DNA of 64,000 nucleotides from Arion vulgaris (GCA_020796225.1 CM036765.1:6048805-6112804), one strand, 5' to 3'; positions 41,453-52,640 are shown, numbered from the stretch's first letter. Notes: a model not told the origin generated them from the letters alone. A program made the numbers and translations.

Positions 41453-41515
41453 TATTGTTAGACTAGGCAATGTGTACAGCAAGGGATAGTAGTGTGTGGT
41501 TCGACTCCTGTGTTT
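41453..41515 (+). other. tRNA-like sequence, weak
   Basis: GTGGTTCGACTCCTG resembles a B box. The A-box-like part (AGACTAGGCAATGTG) is poor. Possibly a SINE head. Confidence 0.4.
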
Positions 41516-41519
41516 GGGG

Positions 41520-41955
41520 ATTTGTTTTTTCCTGAGACTCATAGTACTTGTACATTGTTTATTTGTTGATGATACTCATTGTTTTTGTTGTGTCTCCTAG
41601 GATTCTTGAAACTGCTTGTACTCATCAGTAAGTTTAGTAAATTCTTAATGTGCACTTGCTGAGTTTATGTACTGATTCAAAGTATTTGTAGCCCTTTTAC
41701 GCATGAATTTTTGTGATGAATATCGTCTTGTCCGCCACCTCGACTACACAGTAGAAGTACAAGTTAATTTACCGCTTGAGCAATACGTACACCGTCAAAA
41801 GCAACTCTTTGATAGTAGACTGCATGCGTTTAAAGTCAGGAAACACGATTGTACAGTTAGGAAACTAACGAATAGTAGTTGTCCACTACAGTGGCTAATA
41901 TGCGTGAAAGGGTTTAAGATGAGACAAAGCCAGTGTACTGGATAATTCCCTAAAG
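41520..41955. other. Unassigned sequence
   Basis: An 80-codon frame at 41703-41945 has no recognisable domain or repeat match; I do not call it a gene. Confidence 0.35.
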
Positions 41956-41959
41956 ATGT

Positions 41960-42205
41960 CCTCCTCTGCAGCCGTCATGCTCAAATCATCAGTTGCAACT
42001 TTAATCCATCTTCTACGTGGTGTTCCTCTTCCCCTCTTTGTCGGCATGCCCCTTTCTACAATGGTATCCTCCAACCCATTTTTATATGCCCAAAAGCATC
42101 AAATTTCTCATTCTTGTTTGTAACATCAGCCAGTTTCCTTTAATTATGAGTTCTTTCCGAATAGATATGTTTGCTCTCTTCTCCGTCTATTAGTTATTGT
42201 TTACT
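41960..42205 (-). mobile_element. LINE-D 3' fragment
   Basis: Reverse complement of the LINE-D tail: GCCGTCATGCTCAAATCATC, ATCCATCTTCTACGTGGTG, and GAGTTCTTTCCGAATAGATA. It stops at the start of the next array. Confidence 0.75.
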
Positions 42206-42209
42206 GAAC

Positions 42210-42560
42210 CTACGACGATAGACAGATTAACTTTGTAATAGAGATAATGGCTACCTCGACGATAGACAGAGGAACTCTGTAATAGAGATAATGGCTACCT
42301 CGACGATAGACAGAGGAACTCTGTAATAGAGATAATGGCTACCTCGACGATAGACAGATTAACTTTGTAATAGAGATAATGGCTACCTCGACGATAGACA
42401 GAGGAACTCTGTAATAGAGATAATGGCTACCTCGACGATAGACAGATTAACTTTGTAATAGAGATAATGGCTACCTCGACGATAGACAGATTAACTCTGT
42501 AATAAAGATAATGGCTACCTCGACGATAGACAGATTAACTCTGTAATAGAGATAATCGCT
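42210..42560. repeat. 44-bp minisatellite
   Basis: Eight units of GACGATAGACAGAGGAACTC plus TGTAATAGAGATAATGGCTA. Units alternate between GAGGAACTC, GATTAACTT and GATTAACTC variants. Confidence 0.95.
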
Positions 42561-42714
42561 ACGGTCATGGACCAGTATGGTCACTGCCAAGAAAGAAAGC
42601 AAATCTTCTCAAAAAATGGATTGACAACCCTAACAGTAATATGATGTCTCTTTACATGTCCAAACTACTACTTATGTTTTTTGCATCCATCAGTGCAACT
42701 AAAAATACATGCTT

Positions 42715-42970
42715 CGTCATCTCCGAACGTTCCATATTGCCCAACTGTTAAAACACTCTTTGAGATTTGTTTCGGATCTGAGCCTAAGAGTGATTGTACA
42801 TTGTACCAGTTATGCGTCTACATGTAGGCCAGAACACCCGATTTCTGCGACGCTTTTTATTTACTAGGGCTGTTTTCCTAGACCCCCACCTCAGTCGCTT
42901 CTTACGACATGCCTTCTAGATCGCAGTGTTACTATCCTTTGCTCCCCTTGCGAGCCCCAGCAACAGCTAG
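42715..42970 (-). mobile_element. SINE-like S1, minus copy
   Basis: CCGAACGTTCCATATTGCCC, AGGCCAGAACACCCGATTTC, the core near 42893 (GTCGCTTCTTACGACATGCC) and CTCCCCTTGCGAGCCCCAGC. Confidence 0.86.
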
Positions 42971-43084
42971 CCGCTAATCAAACATAAATTAAGGGATTCT
43001 ATTGTTTCTGATCTTCAGTTGATGAATCGGAAGGTATAAGACTGCATGATGAAATTTTAGAGAATGCCGTCTGTCAAAACTCAC

Positions 43085-43240
43085 AATCTTCGGGGGCCTT
43101 TGTCCAAGACAAGCGGGTGTTCGCTTCAGTGAGACAGAGCAGACAAGTAAACATCAACAGAAACAATCGTTGTAAAGCTGAATATGGATTCATCGTTCGG
43201 TTTCTCGGGAACCGTACGTTTGATCCTCTTTTTCTTCTGT
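43085..43240 (+). pseudogene. LINE-R RNase H remnant
   Basis: AAGCGGGTGTTCGCTTCAGT and ACATCAACAGAAACAATCGT align with the GHAGVRGNDRADRLASTA region at 32842-32900. Short and frameless. Confidence 0.55.
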
Positions 43241-43344
43241 TTCCCCATTTACATCTTATATAAGTGTTGATTGGAGGCAATGTATTGATAGTGTGTGTAC
43301 TTGTACATGTATGAAGACACATCTAAATATCCTCATAAGATAAT

Positions 43345-44880
43345 AACAGAAAGCGAAGAGACAGAACCAGAGCCCATGTTGGATGAACTGCCCGTGGCTA
43401 TCAAAAGTCTGAAGAGAAGGAAGTCACCAGGGTGCGATGATATACCAGCGGAATTGATTCAAGCAGGCGGGGATGCCAGTGTTCGGGTATATCATAAATT
43501 GTGCACAAAGATATGGAATAGCTCTTCCTGGCCTAAGGAATGGAACCGATCAGTTTTATACATATTCCAAAGAAGGAAACCTGAAACTATGCACCAACTA
43601 CAGAACTATTGCCTTATAAGTCATGCCAGCAACATTCTATTAAGAGTCATCATGAAGAGAATGAAAACAAATATTAGAAGATGAAATACACGAAACACAA
43701 CCAGCTTTCAGAAGAGGTAGAGGCACTAGATACCTTATTTGTAGCATGAGACTTATTATCGAGAAATGCAGAGAATACAACATAGACCTGCATGCATGTT
43801 TCATAGACTATAGCAATGCTTTCGACTATATACAACACCAGAAAATGTGGAACATCATGAAAGACATGCACTTTCCAACACAAATAATACAACTCATAGA
43901 ATCTCTATACCACGAACAACAGGCAGCCATTAAAATAGGAGGTAAAATAGCTGAATGGTTCGAGATTCAAAAGGGGGTACGACAAGGATATATTTTGTCC
44001 CCTTACTTATTCAACATATATGCGTAGAACATCATGAGGAATGTAAAAGACGATGCCAACTATGTTAATTACGACCCTCTCACTATAGACAGCAAATTCA
44101 TACCAGAGCTTAGATACGCTGACGATACAGTATTATTATCCACCAGCAAAGAAGGTTTGAAAAACCTAATCATGACGACCAAGAAACATAGTGAAGACCA
44201 ACATCTATATTTGAATACACAAAAAAAAAAATCATGTCAACTGACAAAGCAAACGGCTCACCTAACATCCAAGTAAACAATGAAGAACTACAATGTGTAG
44301 AGAGCTACGAATATCTGGGTTCAATTATTAACAATAACGGTGACTGCTCCAAAGAGATCTCAAGAAGATTGGCAATAGCAATCAAGAAGTTAAACACTAT
44401 GAAGAACATGTGACAAAGTACCAGCAAAATATTAAAATTAAAAATATTGAGAGCATGCATTTTCCCAGTGGCTACTTATGGTTGTGAATCATGGACTATT
44501 ACACAAAAATTAAGAACGAAAATCCAGTATTTCGAAACTAAATGCTACAGAAAGATCCTACGAATACCATGGACAGAAAACAGAATGCACTGATGTGCTG
44601 AAAGAACTAAATGTTAAAGAGAATTGGCTGATAAACAACATACTATACAAAAAAATTACATACTTTGGTCACATCAAGCGTCACGATGGCATGGAGAGAA
44701 CAATACTAGAGGGCAGGGTCCCAGGACGCAGAGGCAGACCAAGCAGAAGATGGCTACAAGATATTAAAGAAACCATGACTATCAACGAAGGGAGTGAACT
44801 GGCAAGAGACAGAGTGAATTTCAGATGTGCTGCAAAGAGAGCAACATCCTATAAAGGATATGCACCTTGATGATGATGTA
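43345..44880 (+). pseudogene. LINE-D reverse transcriptase, nearly complete
   Basis: Read across several frames: LPVAIKSLKRRKSPGCDDIP (about 43390), SWPKEWNRS, NYCLISHASNILLRVI (about 43606), CFIDYSNAFDYI (motif A, 43797), GVRQGYILSPYLFNIY (motif B, 43974), LRYADDTVLLS (motif C with both Asp, about 44110), YEYLGSIINNNGD, ATYGCESWTI, CYRKILRIPWTENR, then KENWLINNILYKKITYFGHI and RRGRPSRRWLQDIKETM to the stop at about 44868 and a TGATGATG tail. Unlike LINE-A the YADD centre is intact, but frameshifts near 43680, 44027 and 44250 and stops disable it. No endonuclease is visible upstream. Confidence 0.9.
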
Positions 44881-44884
44881 CTTG

Positions 44885-45145
44885 TTCTAAGTCACTATGT
44901 AAGCTGTTATTAATTTTCTTAAAGGTGTTCTTGATGTCCACGCTCCATCTTTTGCGTAGTCTTCAACTTGCTTTGTACTCGTTATACTTTTTCAGTGTTG
45001 CTCTGTATGGTAGACGATGCCAGAGCAGTCTTCTCAGGTGTCCAACCCATTTAATCTGCTGTTCTATTATGAATTCCCTTACTAGTTTCACATCCAGTCT
45101 TCTTCTAATTTCTTTATTTCTAATTTTGTTTCTTATTGTCAGCCT
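44885..45145 (-). mobile_element. LINE-C fragment
   Basis: The minus frame reads RRLDVKLVREFIIEQQIKWV, RRLLWHRLPYRATLKKYNEY, in the LINE-C C-terminal pattern. The end of the element is missing. Confidence 0.78.
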
Positions 45146-45335
45146 TGCTGTTGGATAAAGACAGTAAAATTGATATTGAAAATATCGATTTAAGGAGTTT
45201 GAAACTACACGTTGAACAAAAGTTGCTGGATGTCTCGTGGGCAGAAGGAGACTGTGCTTCATTAGTGAACCAAGGAACAATTAGTATGCCTATCATTGGA
45301 CATCTACTGGACAATATTGAGCACCTATAAGTATT
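45136..45335 (+). pseudogene. LINE-R fragment after RNase H
   Basis: A 64-codon frame with LLDKDSKIDIENI, VNQGTISMPIIGHLLDNIEHL. It corresponds to the LDEDTKID...TISIHTVLYMLGDTEHL segment at 9960-10150. This rules out a small independent gene. Confidence 0.65.
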
Positions 45336-45394
45336 ACTAACGTGCCGTAACGTTATTTAATAATCTATAGCTACATAGACCTTTCTTCCTTCCT

Positions 45395-45630
45395 CCTTTT
45401 CTATAATTCTTTTTTTGCCCCACAGAGCCAGAATAATAACAGATTTCTAGAACGGTCGTTTGTGTGCGCTTCATAGACAGAGGTCGACCTCTTGTGTGGA
45501 CGGCCTTTTGCGTTATGTTCACTGTATCGAAGTGATGCTATTTGAGGCGCACTGTGTGTTGGCAATCTGCTAATGTAGTTGAGCATTTAATTTGCTGTTT
45601 CTTGATGAAGTTCAGTACAACGAACTATAT
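45395..45630 (-). mobile_element. LINE-B 3' fragment
   Basis: Minus frames read LPTHSAPQIASLRYSEHNAK, GRPHKR and an end near GCCAGAATAATAACAGATTT, as in 11447-11700. Confidence 0.75.
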
Positions 45631-45668
45631 TTTCCAATCTCTTACTGGGTAATTTAAAGCCGAAGGAT

Positions 45669-45864
45669 GTCCGCCTGCCCAGCGTGTTCGTAGCGCGTTG
45701 GACGACGAATGAAAAGCACCCTGTGAGTGCGGTTCAATTCCGTGGGCTAGCAGAAAAGCCAAAGGTTCTCCAGATTTACTGTGTTCGTGGCACCGAACCG
45801 AAGGGTTACGATGTCCATGGCACCGAGCCGAAGAGCTAAAAGCTCAAGTGCTTTTTGGTCGAAA
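45669..45864 (+). mobile_element. SINE S5, plus copy with target duplication
   Basis: Head GTCCGCCTGCCCAGCGTGTT, B box GGTTCAATTCC, body GCACCGAACCGAAGGGTTAC. AAAGCCGAAGGAT (45656-45668) and AAAGCCAAAGGAT (45865-45877) flank it. Confidence 0.87.
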
Positions 45865-45877
45865 AAAGCCAAAGGAT

Positions 45878-46105
45878 TGACTTCATTGCACCGGATTTTA
45901 CCCCAATATGGCTCGGCCCCTCTCCGTAGAAATGGCATGACACCTCCCGATGGTATTGCTCAAAGTACGATCTCTGTATCTCCGATAACAATCCTATATG
46001 TCCCAGGAAAAAAAAGCTCTCGTGAACAGAAAGACACAGTCCAGATTCGACCTCACAACATTTCAACTCGTAAGACAAGGGCTTAACCATTTAGCCTCTC
46101 TTGAC
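45878..46105 (-). mobile_element. tRNA-headed SINE S9
   Basis: On the minus strand AGGCTAAATGGTTAAGCCC (A box) and GAGGTCGAATCTGG (B-box-like) are at tRNA spacing at 46035-46105. The part to the left is presumed body. Possibly the host of the S5 insertion. Confidence 0.5.
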
Positions 46106-46430
46106 GTATTACGTCATAAATCTTTCATTACACACATCCTTGATTTTATAACTTTGCTAAAATCTTCAAATTCTATCAATTCTGTTTTTATATTATCTAA
46201 TTCTACAGATTGCCCTCTTTGTGTTGTTTTTATTTATGTGACGGATTTAACAAATATTCAAAGATTATCCCTCCGTCACATTCTTTGCTGTCACATAATC
46301 TTAATCTCCTTACAAACAAATACAATTTATCCTTCAAAGGCCCCAATTTCGGCTTTACAAGATGCAATATTTTTACATATTTAAGAGCTGTCGTGTACAT
46401 TTGTTTTATTTTTTTCCCCAGATATTGTGG
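46106..46430. other. Unassigned AT-rich sequence
   Basis: Nothing recognised; overlapping hydrophobic frames come from T-rich sequence. Confidence 0.4.
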
Positions 46431-46435
46431 ATGGT

Positions 46436-46870
46436 CAATTCTTCTTCTTCTCTTCCCACCATTTACTTCTTTATAGAAGTGTGGTTGGGAGGGGTGTGGA
46501 ATGTAGTGATCTTGTGTGTGCTTTCTTTAATGTACTTATTTTTTAATGCAGCTGTTTTATTGTTTTCTTAGGCTGTTCTTGATGCCGTCACTCCATCTTT
46601 TGCTTGGTCTTCCTCTTGCTATGTACTCATTATACTTTTTTTTGTTTGGCTCTCTGTAGTAGACGATACGAGAGCATTCTTGTCAGGTGTCCATTTCATA
46701 TGCTGTTCTTTTATGAATTGCATGACTGGTTTCACATCCAGTCTTTTGATATCGTCATTTCTAATTTTGTCTCTTATTGTCACACCAGCTCTTCTGACAC
46801 CTCATCTCCGTCATTATGATTTTCCACCCATTAGCTGTTGTTATTGGCCATGTTTGACACTGGTAACATG
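46436..46870 (-). mobile_element. LINE-C 3' end with GAA tail
   Basis: On the plus strand CTTCTTCTTCTCTTCCCACC, TTTACTTCTTTATAGAAGTG, then the complement of the KYNEYIAR/KRWSDGIK patch and the IRNEDI region. Confidence 0.78.
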
Positions 46871-47004
46871 GTGTTTGTCATACAATCGTTCTTATAAGAT
46901 TTGTTTTAGTATTTAACGGAATCTCTTTATGTAACAACAGCGGATGGTCTATAAATGTGTATAATACAGGGGAATATGGTCACTGTAGCGAAGTAGTTTT
47001 CTTA

Positions 47005-47640
47005 AATTGATATGACCATCATCATTGCTCTTCGATGAATAACCATGTGTGCTTCGATCTCTTTCTTACACATGAATATATCAGCGACAGTGCACGAACT
47101 TCGTAGCACGAACCAAGGATGGTGAGATAATTTAGTGGATGGTGAAAATATTTTATAGGAATATTTTTAAATTTTCTAATGAATTTTGACATGCAGTTTC
47201 TTTTTCAGATTGGTCTTCTCGATTTTGAACTGCCAATGGTTCTGCTACGTGCTCAACTCGAACACGGGACCTGTGTTTTATCGTCCGTCTCCGATAGGGC
47301 TAGAAACTCGATCTCACCTACACTGAGATCAGGAATCTCTGGAACAATATCCTGATTGCTAAACGAGGGAGCAACCTGCTGCCTTTCGGATCGGATGGGG
47401 ACATCCAAAGGCTGACGGAGAGCGAACCCAGTAAACGCTGGCTAATATCGTACACATCCCCGAAGGATAAGCACCAGAGCACAAAATGGTGCTAAAGATG
47501 TGATGATGCAGCCCCATGCTAAGGCTGCATGAATCAGATTTCCACACGAATAAGACACTTTATGGGACAATATGGTACATCAGTCTAAGCGGTGATCGCG
47601 CGCGAGAGAGATACGAGGGAGCAAACCTAGTTCCTTTTGG
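47005..47640 (-). mobile_element. SINE S4, split by S2
   Basis: S4 from its 3' part (ATAACCATGTGTGCTTCGAT) to the CGAGGGAGCAACCT at 47377, then the tRNA-like head cut off soon after 47613. Confidence 0.8.
47378..47612 (+). mobile_element. SINE S2 inserted in S4
   Basis: GACATCCAAAGGCTGACGGA, CCCCGAAGGATAAGCACCAG, GCTAAGGCTGCATGAATCAG and a GAGAGAG end. ACGAGGGAGCAACCT (47363-47377) and ACGAGGGAGCAAACCT (47613-47628) flank it. Confidence 0.85.
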
Positions 47641-47920
47641 AACGAGAGACAAAATGTTAATCTAGACAAGAATTAGTATGTTGTAATAACAAGCTAGGAG
47701 AATAGAAAGAAGAACAGGGTACATACAATGCTGCAAAATGAAAATCGCAATAAAGAAAGAATGAAGTACTTGAGCACAAACTTAACAATCTACAACATAA
47801 AAAAGAAAGGAAGGAATGTCTAGAAAATTGTCAAGCAATAAAGTATATTTTGCGATATAAGTTCTAAAACGATGAGAAAATGCTCTTGCGTTGGCGAATG
47901 TGGAATAGATTGGGTAGCGA
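47641..47920. other. Unassigned sequence
   Basis: Nothing recognised. Confidence 0.35.
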
Positions 47921-47924
47921 TGGC

Positions 47925-48100
47925 TGAAACCGGGCACATCACCGGAGGATAAGCACCAGAGCTCCAAATGGGGATGAAGATTTGAAGTAAAACACACCAA
48001 TGCTAAGGCTGCATGAATCAGATTTCCACATGAATAGAATTTATGGGGAGATCTGGTACATTGATCTGGGCGGTGATCGCGGGGAGAAGAGAGAGATTGG
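47925..48100 (+). mobile_element. SINE S2 3' fragment
   Basis: GATGGCTGAAACCGGGCACA, GGATAAGCACCAGAGCTCCA, GCTAAGGCTGCATGAATCAG and GCGGTGATCGCGGGGAGA. Confidence 0.8.
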
Positions 48101-48184
48101 GTGGGTAACAGAGAATAGTTGAATTTTGTTGATCTTATCTTATCTTAACCACATTTACAGTGAAGCGTCGTGGGGTGATTTAGT

Positions 48185-48415
48185 TTTCTATCTTGTGCCA
48201 GGTGTGTTGCGCTTGACGTTGCCAGTCAATGCTTTCACAGGGACTCTGAGCTGTTATCTATCCATCGTGTTCTTGGTCTGCGTGTTCTACTCGATTATTG
48301 TAGGCACGTGATGGTAGTAAATGTGGTTCCATTCTCATTAGATGGCAGAGCCACTTGATTCTTTGCTTCTCGATGTACTGTATGCATGTTATAGTACCAA
48401 GGATACTTCTGATAT
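48185..48415 (-). mobile_element. LINE-C-like 3' fragment
   Basis: The minus frame reads IQYIEKQRIKWLCHLMRMEP and LPSRAYNNRVEHADQEHDG. Confidence 0.7.
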
Positions 48416-48605
48416 TCTCGTCTTTTGCAGATGATATTCTCTTAAGTAAAAACAATAAAGGTATGAACAGAAAACCGTTCAACTTATTTTCCATATCGTC
48501 AAAAGGGGAAGGGCAGATAGGTTGTGATAAGACAAATTTAATGATGACATATATATATATATGACAAGTGATGCAGATATTTCGCCGATATCTAAAATGA
48601 TAAAT
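48410..48605 (+). pseudogene. LINE-F reverse transcriptase fragment
   Basis: SFADDILLSKNN holds a FADD centre (about 48426). The following FSISSKGEGQIGCDKTNLMM and DADISPIS pieces match the minus-strand LINE-F copy at 60700-60960. An ATATATATAT expansion (48549-48562) interrupts it. Confidence 0.72.
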
Positions 48606-48824
48606 AACAAGGCTACTCAAATATTTTAGTCAACATTTTGACTGCATCGGAGATTAAATAATAATATGCTACGACTTGTCAAAGCAACATCAGCTTTTGT
48701 AATCTCCTATATTGGTTTCTGGTATGAAAAGAGTTAAGTGTTCCCTAGTTTGTCGAAAAGAGCTTATACAAGTAACTACAAAATCTTGCCTACATGACAA
48801 TAAGACAAATAGTTGCAGCTTCTA

Positions 48825-49365
48825 CTTCTTCTTCTTCTTCCTCCAACCCTCCATATCGACCACTTATTAATTATCATTTCTGATTTGTATCTCTCTCCCT
48901 CTCTCTCACTCTCTCTCCAGCTCGCGATCACCGCTTAGACTGATGTACCAGATTTCCCCATAAATTCTGTTGTTCATGTGGACATTTTGATTCCTGCAGC
49001 CTTAGCATGTGTGTGTTTCGTCACATCTTTAACGTTATTTGGAGCTCTGCACTTATCCTTCCACGATGCGTCCGGTTTTAGCCAGCGTTTACTCGGTTAG
49101 CTCTCCGTCAGCCTTTGGCTGTCCCCAGCCGACCTGCAAGGAAGCAGGTTGTGATTTGTATGTGATCTGAGCCTAATAGCGATTTTACGTTGTTCCAGTT
49201 ATGCGCCTACAAGTATACCAGCACATCCTATTTCTGCGATGATTTTTATTTACTAGGGTAGCTCCCTAGATCCTACATCAGTCACCTCTTACGACATACC
49301 TTATAGATCACAGTGTTACTATTCTTTGCTCCCCTTGAGAGAACCGGCAATACATGGGCGAACAT
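48825..49365 (-). mobile_element. SINE-like S1, split by S2
   Basis: The 3' end (CTTCTTCTTCTTCCTCC, CCATATCGACCACTTATTAA) lies before 48890, the remainder from 49152, with the core near 49282 (GTCACCTCTTACGACATACC). Confidence 0.86.
48891..49151 (-). mobile_element. SINE S2 inserted in S1
   Basis: CTCTCTC repeats, GCGATCACCGCTTAGACTGA, CCTTCCACGATGCGTCCGGT and GACCTGCAAGGAAGCAGG. TGATTTGTAT at 48881-48890 and 49152-49161 is a perfect 10-bp duplication. Confidence 0.9.
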
Positions 49366-49384
49366 TTTATCTATCATCCATCAA

Positions 49385-49505
49385 ATATGCAGAGCCATTT
49401 CATTTGTTGTTTCTGGATGAAGTTTAGTACTGGTGTTGTAGCCACATTTTCCCTGATGTCTTCAGTTCGAAACCGGTCTCTTCTCGACACTCCCAAACAC
49501 TATCG
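49385..49505 (-). mobile_element. LINE-B fragment
   Basis: TTGTTTCTGGATGAAGTTTA, CACATTTTCCCTGATGTCTT and CCGGTCTCTTCTCGACACTC match 11680-11770. Confidence 0.75.
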
Positions 49506-49524
49506 GACCATATTAGAGTTTTTT

Positions 49525-49712
49525 CCGACCCAGAAGCACTTGAGCTTTCAGCTCTTCGGCTCGGTGCCATGGACATCGTAACCCTTCGGTTCGGCGCCAC
49601 GAACACCCTAAATCTGGAGAACCTGTGCTTGTCTGCTAGCCCGAGAAATTGAACCCGCACTCACAGGGAGCTTGTCACCTGTCGTCCAACACGCTACGAA
49701 CACGCTGGGCAG
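49525..49712 (-). mobile_element. SINE S5, minus copy
   Basis: CCAGAAGCACTTGAGCTTTC, GGTTCGGCGCCACGAACACC, B box complement GAAATTGAACCCGC and ACACGCTACGAACACGCTGG. Flanks CATATTAG and CATATCAG may be a short duplication. Confidence 0.85.
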
Positions 49713-49714
49713 AT

Positions 49715-50355
49715 GGGCATATCAGGGAGTATAAGAAAGATCTTACCAATGCTCGTGAAATGTGTCTTGCACCCGACCTTCACTCCATTTCCCTCAGCCA
49801 TTACATCTCGATCAATAATTTATATATGCTTTCAAAACTTCTAATAAGAACACGCATATAGAAATGTAATCTCCGATATATTGGCAATTAAATTTCAAAC
49901 TTGAAAATCTACCATTTTCTTAACTATAATTCTCCGTCTTTATTAACCTTCATTTTTCAAACGGCAACTCAAAGTTGTAAAAAATAAATATACTGTGATC
50001 TGAGTCGTACAGAGCATTAAGTGCGAAGTATTTCGCAGGACCTGATGCTGAATTATTTTATGTCACGAAAATTATGATTTTCGTTGTAATAAATATTTAC
50101 TTCTCTGTTGCGAAATCCTTCCTTCTGACTGATTCATAGACCTCAGCGTTCTAGTTTATGTTGCTCGTTATTAGCAATAAAAATATTTTTTTAGTTTGAC
50201 TTCTGAAGCCTTTATCACTTGTACCAGACCGATGTTTTTTTTATTGAGGAAGAATACTTTGATGACTATTAAGTGTGATTTAGTTGTATGTGTTAATTTT
50301 GAAGAAAAATGTCATGAGATACCTCGACATTTTACATGAAAAGAGGTTTATTGGC
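49715..50355. other. Unassigned AT-rich sequence
   Basis: Nothing recognised. Confidence 0.4.
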
Positions 50356-50358
50356 TAT

Positions 50359-50484
50359 CTATATGTTAAGAAATAAATCACAGCTGTCTATATGTTAAGA
50401 AATAAATCACAGCTGTCTATATGTTAAGAAATAAATCACAGCTATCTATATGTTAAGAAATAAATCACAGCTGTCTATATGTTC
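50359..50484. repeat. 29-bp minisatellite, 4.3 copies
   Basis: CTATATGTTAAGAAATAAAT plus CACAGCTGT recurs at 50359, 50388, 50417 and 50446, ending in a partial unit. Confidence 0.95.
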
Positions 50485-50499
50485 TACGATGATCACATA

Positions 50500-50960
50500 T
50501 ATCTTCTTCTTCTTCTCTTTCACCACTTACTTCTTTATAGAAGTATTATAACGATCGTGCTAGAAATCTCTTCTTACCCTGAAGCTGTGAGGCAAATCAG
50601 GATTGGAGAAGAGAAAGAAAGACAAAGTGCATAGAGAGGCTAGCTCCAGGTGTCTCCTTTTTCGACCTGATGCTGAAAGACAAAACAGGATTAGAGAATA
50701 GATAGATAGATAGAAGTGTGGGGAGGGTGATGTGTAGTAATCTTATGTGTGTTTGTTTTAAGTCACTTTGTAAGCTCTTATTCATTTTCTTAAGGCTGTT
50801 CTTGATGTCGTCGCTCCATCGTTTCCGTGGTCTTCCTTTTGCTCCGTACTCGTTATACTTGTTCAGTGTGGCTCTCTGTTGTAGTCGATACAAGAGCATT
50901 ATTATCAGGTACCCAAACCGTTTTATTTGTTGTTTTCTATGAATTGCATGACTTATTCCT
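50500..50960 (-). mobile_element. LINE-C 3' end, split by LINE-B
   Basis: The tail and last segment lie at 50500-50544 (CTTCTTCTTCTCTTTC, CTTCTTTATAGAAGT), and the rest at 50710-50960 with minus frames reading LQQRATLNKYNEYGAK and GRPRKRWSDDIKNSLKKM. Confidence 0.83.
50545..50709 (+). mobile_element. LINE-B tail inserted in LINE-C
   Basis: GCTAGAAATCTCTTCTTACC and CTGAAGCTGTGAGGC, then a second degraded copy and a GATAGATAGATAG end. ATAGAAGT at 50537-50544 and 50710-50717. Confidence 0.65.
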
Positions 50961-51400
50961 CTCCCACTCCTCGTGAAGAAAAGGGCATAAACAGATGTTC
51001 GCCACTTTTTCGGTATCGGACTGTTTTCTTTATGGTCTCCTAGGATAGTGGAGCACCCTTCAGCTCCTCAAGAAGACATCGTCTCCATGTCTGTTTAGGA
51101 CGTCCCATTTTCCGTTTTCCTTGCGGTTTCCACTCACGTGCTTGTCTAGTGACACTCGACTGTATCTTTCGTAAAGTATGTCCGACCTATTGTCATTTTC
51201 TCCTCTTAACCTGGGTCATCATGGGTTCTTGTCCTGTTCTTATCCACAGGTCTAGGTATGCAACTCTGTCATACCATCTCAGTCTGAGAATACGAGGAAA
51301 ACATCTGTTGACAAAGTTATGAATATTATTTGTATTTAACTTGGTAAATCATCATGTTTCCGAGCCATACAACAACACAATGTTTATTACAATGTATTCT
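50960..51400 (-). mobile_element. LINE-G 3' fragment, minus copy
   Basis: Minus frames give LRLRWYDRVAYLDLW, VGHTLRKIQSSVTRQ, WKPQGKRKMGRPKQTWRR and LEELKGAPLS, in the LINE-G/LINE-A C-terminal style. Confidence 0.8.
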
Positions 51401-51417
51401 AAGCCTCACTTCCTCAT

Positions 51418-51485
51418 CACATGCACGATACATCACATGACATCACATGCACGATACATCACATGACATCACGTGCACGATAAAT
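51418..51485. repeat. Short 26-bp tandem repeat
   Basis: TCACATGCACGATACATCAC and its continuation occur twice plus a partial copy. Confidence 0.75.
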
Positions 51486-51694
51486 GCATGACGACCTATG
51501 CCTAAAATTGATACGTTTGAATCTGGACCGCTCCTTTCTGTTAAAAGTGCATTTTTCAAAGAACCAAAGGATTGTTGCTGGAGCAACGGGGTTCGTGTTT
51601 TGTGCAATACTCTCAAACCTTCTGCTTTAGATACCTTCAGATTGATACATTTCTTCTATGCCTTAATCTCTTGCAGCCATGGGTGTCCACATAA

Positions 51695-51860
51695 TGTTTT
51701 CTAGGTGGGGGCTGAATTGGTATTTTAATACGCTGAAATGGAGTAGAACAGGCACCTTTAAAACTGTTTTATCAAAAAGCCATTCTTCAGGAGAGAGGAA
51801 CTTATTCGGAGATCCTAGCTCCCTCCTTCACTAACGTATGGACGCCCATGATTTCAATCA
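51695..51860 (+). repeat. RptC copy 3 (diverged)
   Basis: CTGAAATGGAG, TTTTATCAAAAAGCCATTCTT and a CTAACGTATGGACGCCCATG end correspond in order to RptC copies 1 and 2. Confidence 0.45.
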
Positions 51861-51954
51861 GCAAATTAACATTAGTCATATTAGCTATCCACGAAATGTT
51901 TAACATTGTCCTGGAAAAACCACCTCTCTAACGCCTCCATAGATTTTGCTTGCA

Positions 51955-52085
51955 CATATCATCATCATCATCAGGTGTCGTGCCGACTGGCGCAGGCGAT
52001 CATGGATCTCCACAAATCTCTGTCTTTGGTGTTTGCTATCAATTCAGATGTTAACGCTCTATTGTGTCATGAAGTCAGGCAATCC
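51955..52085 (-). mobile_element. LINE-E-like 3' end with GATG tail
   Basis: ATCATCATCATCA, CTGTCTTTGGTGTTTGCTAT and GATGTTAACGCTCTATTGTG are the complement of the last part of 56300-56420. Confidence 0.75.
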
Positions 52086-52640
52086 AAATCACACATACCT
52101 ATTCAACTATCACACGTGTATCCTCCATTCCTCCCAAAACATTATTTCTTTCCTATTTCTCTATTTCTCTTCTCAATGCATTATTCAATCTACTTTTTCC
52201 TATTCTGCATTTTTTCTTTCCATAAAAATCTCATTTTCACTGTCAAATAAGAACTACATTTTTTTGTGCATTCCTCATTTTATTTCTTTGTTGAGCCTGG
52301 GCGACTTATTAACACACCTGGGTTTTACGACCAGAGTTGCAGGCATTCACCGACCGAGGCCTGAAATTAAGCAGCCGTCACACCATCCAAATTGTTTGTC
52401 TCCGAAGCAAATCATAATGACCTTTGGAAACTAAATTTCACACCTCTGGTTTATTTAACATACCGGAGGTTGTACGTGTCGTGTTGTATGTAAGTTTTAG
52501 CCGGTTTATGATTCGGCGTGGCTATGCGTTTGTAATCCTAGCTTTTGAACCAGCAGTTACCATGATCGTCACTGGGTACGGTCTGTGATTCATTCGTTTC
52601 ATTTGTAAATAATGACCTAAATCCATATTTACATATAAAT
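52086..52640. other. Unassigned sequence
   Basis: T-rich with overlapping frames of 114 and 162 codons that show no domain; not called as genes. Confidence 0.4.

Noticed and set aside
45136..45330. Small 64-codon gene candidate
   Set aside because: Its sequence parallels the LINE-R segment at 9960-10150, so it is a retrotransposon fragment.
51906..52434. Overlapping frames of 114 and 162 codons
   Set aside because: T-rich, low-complexity hydrophobic translations that overlap in two phases; no homologous motif.
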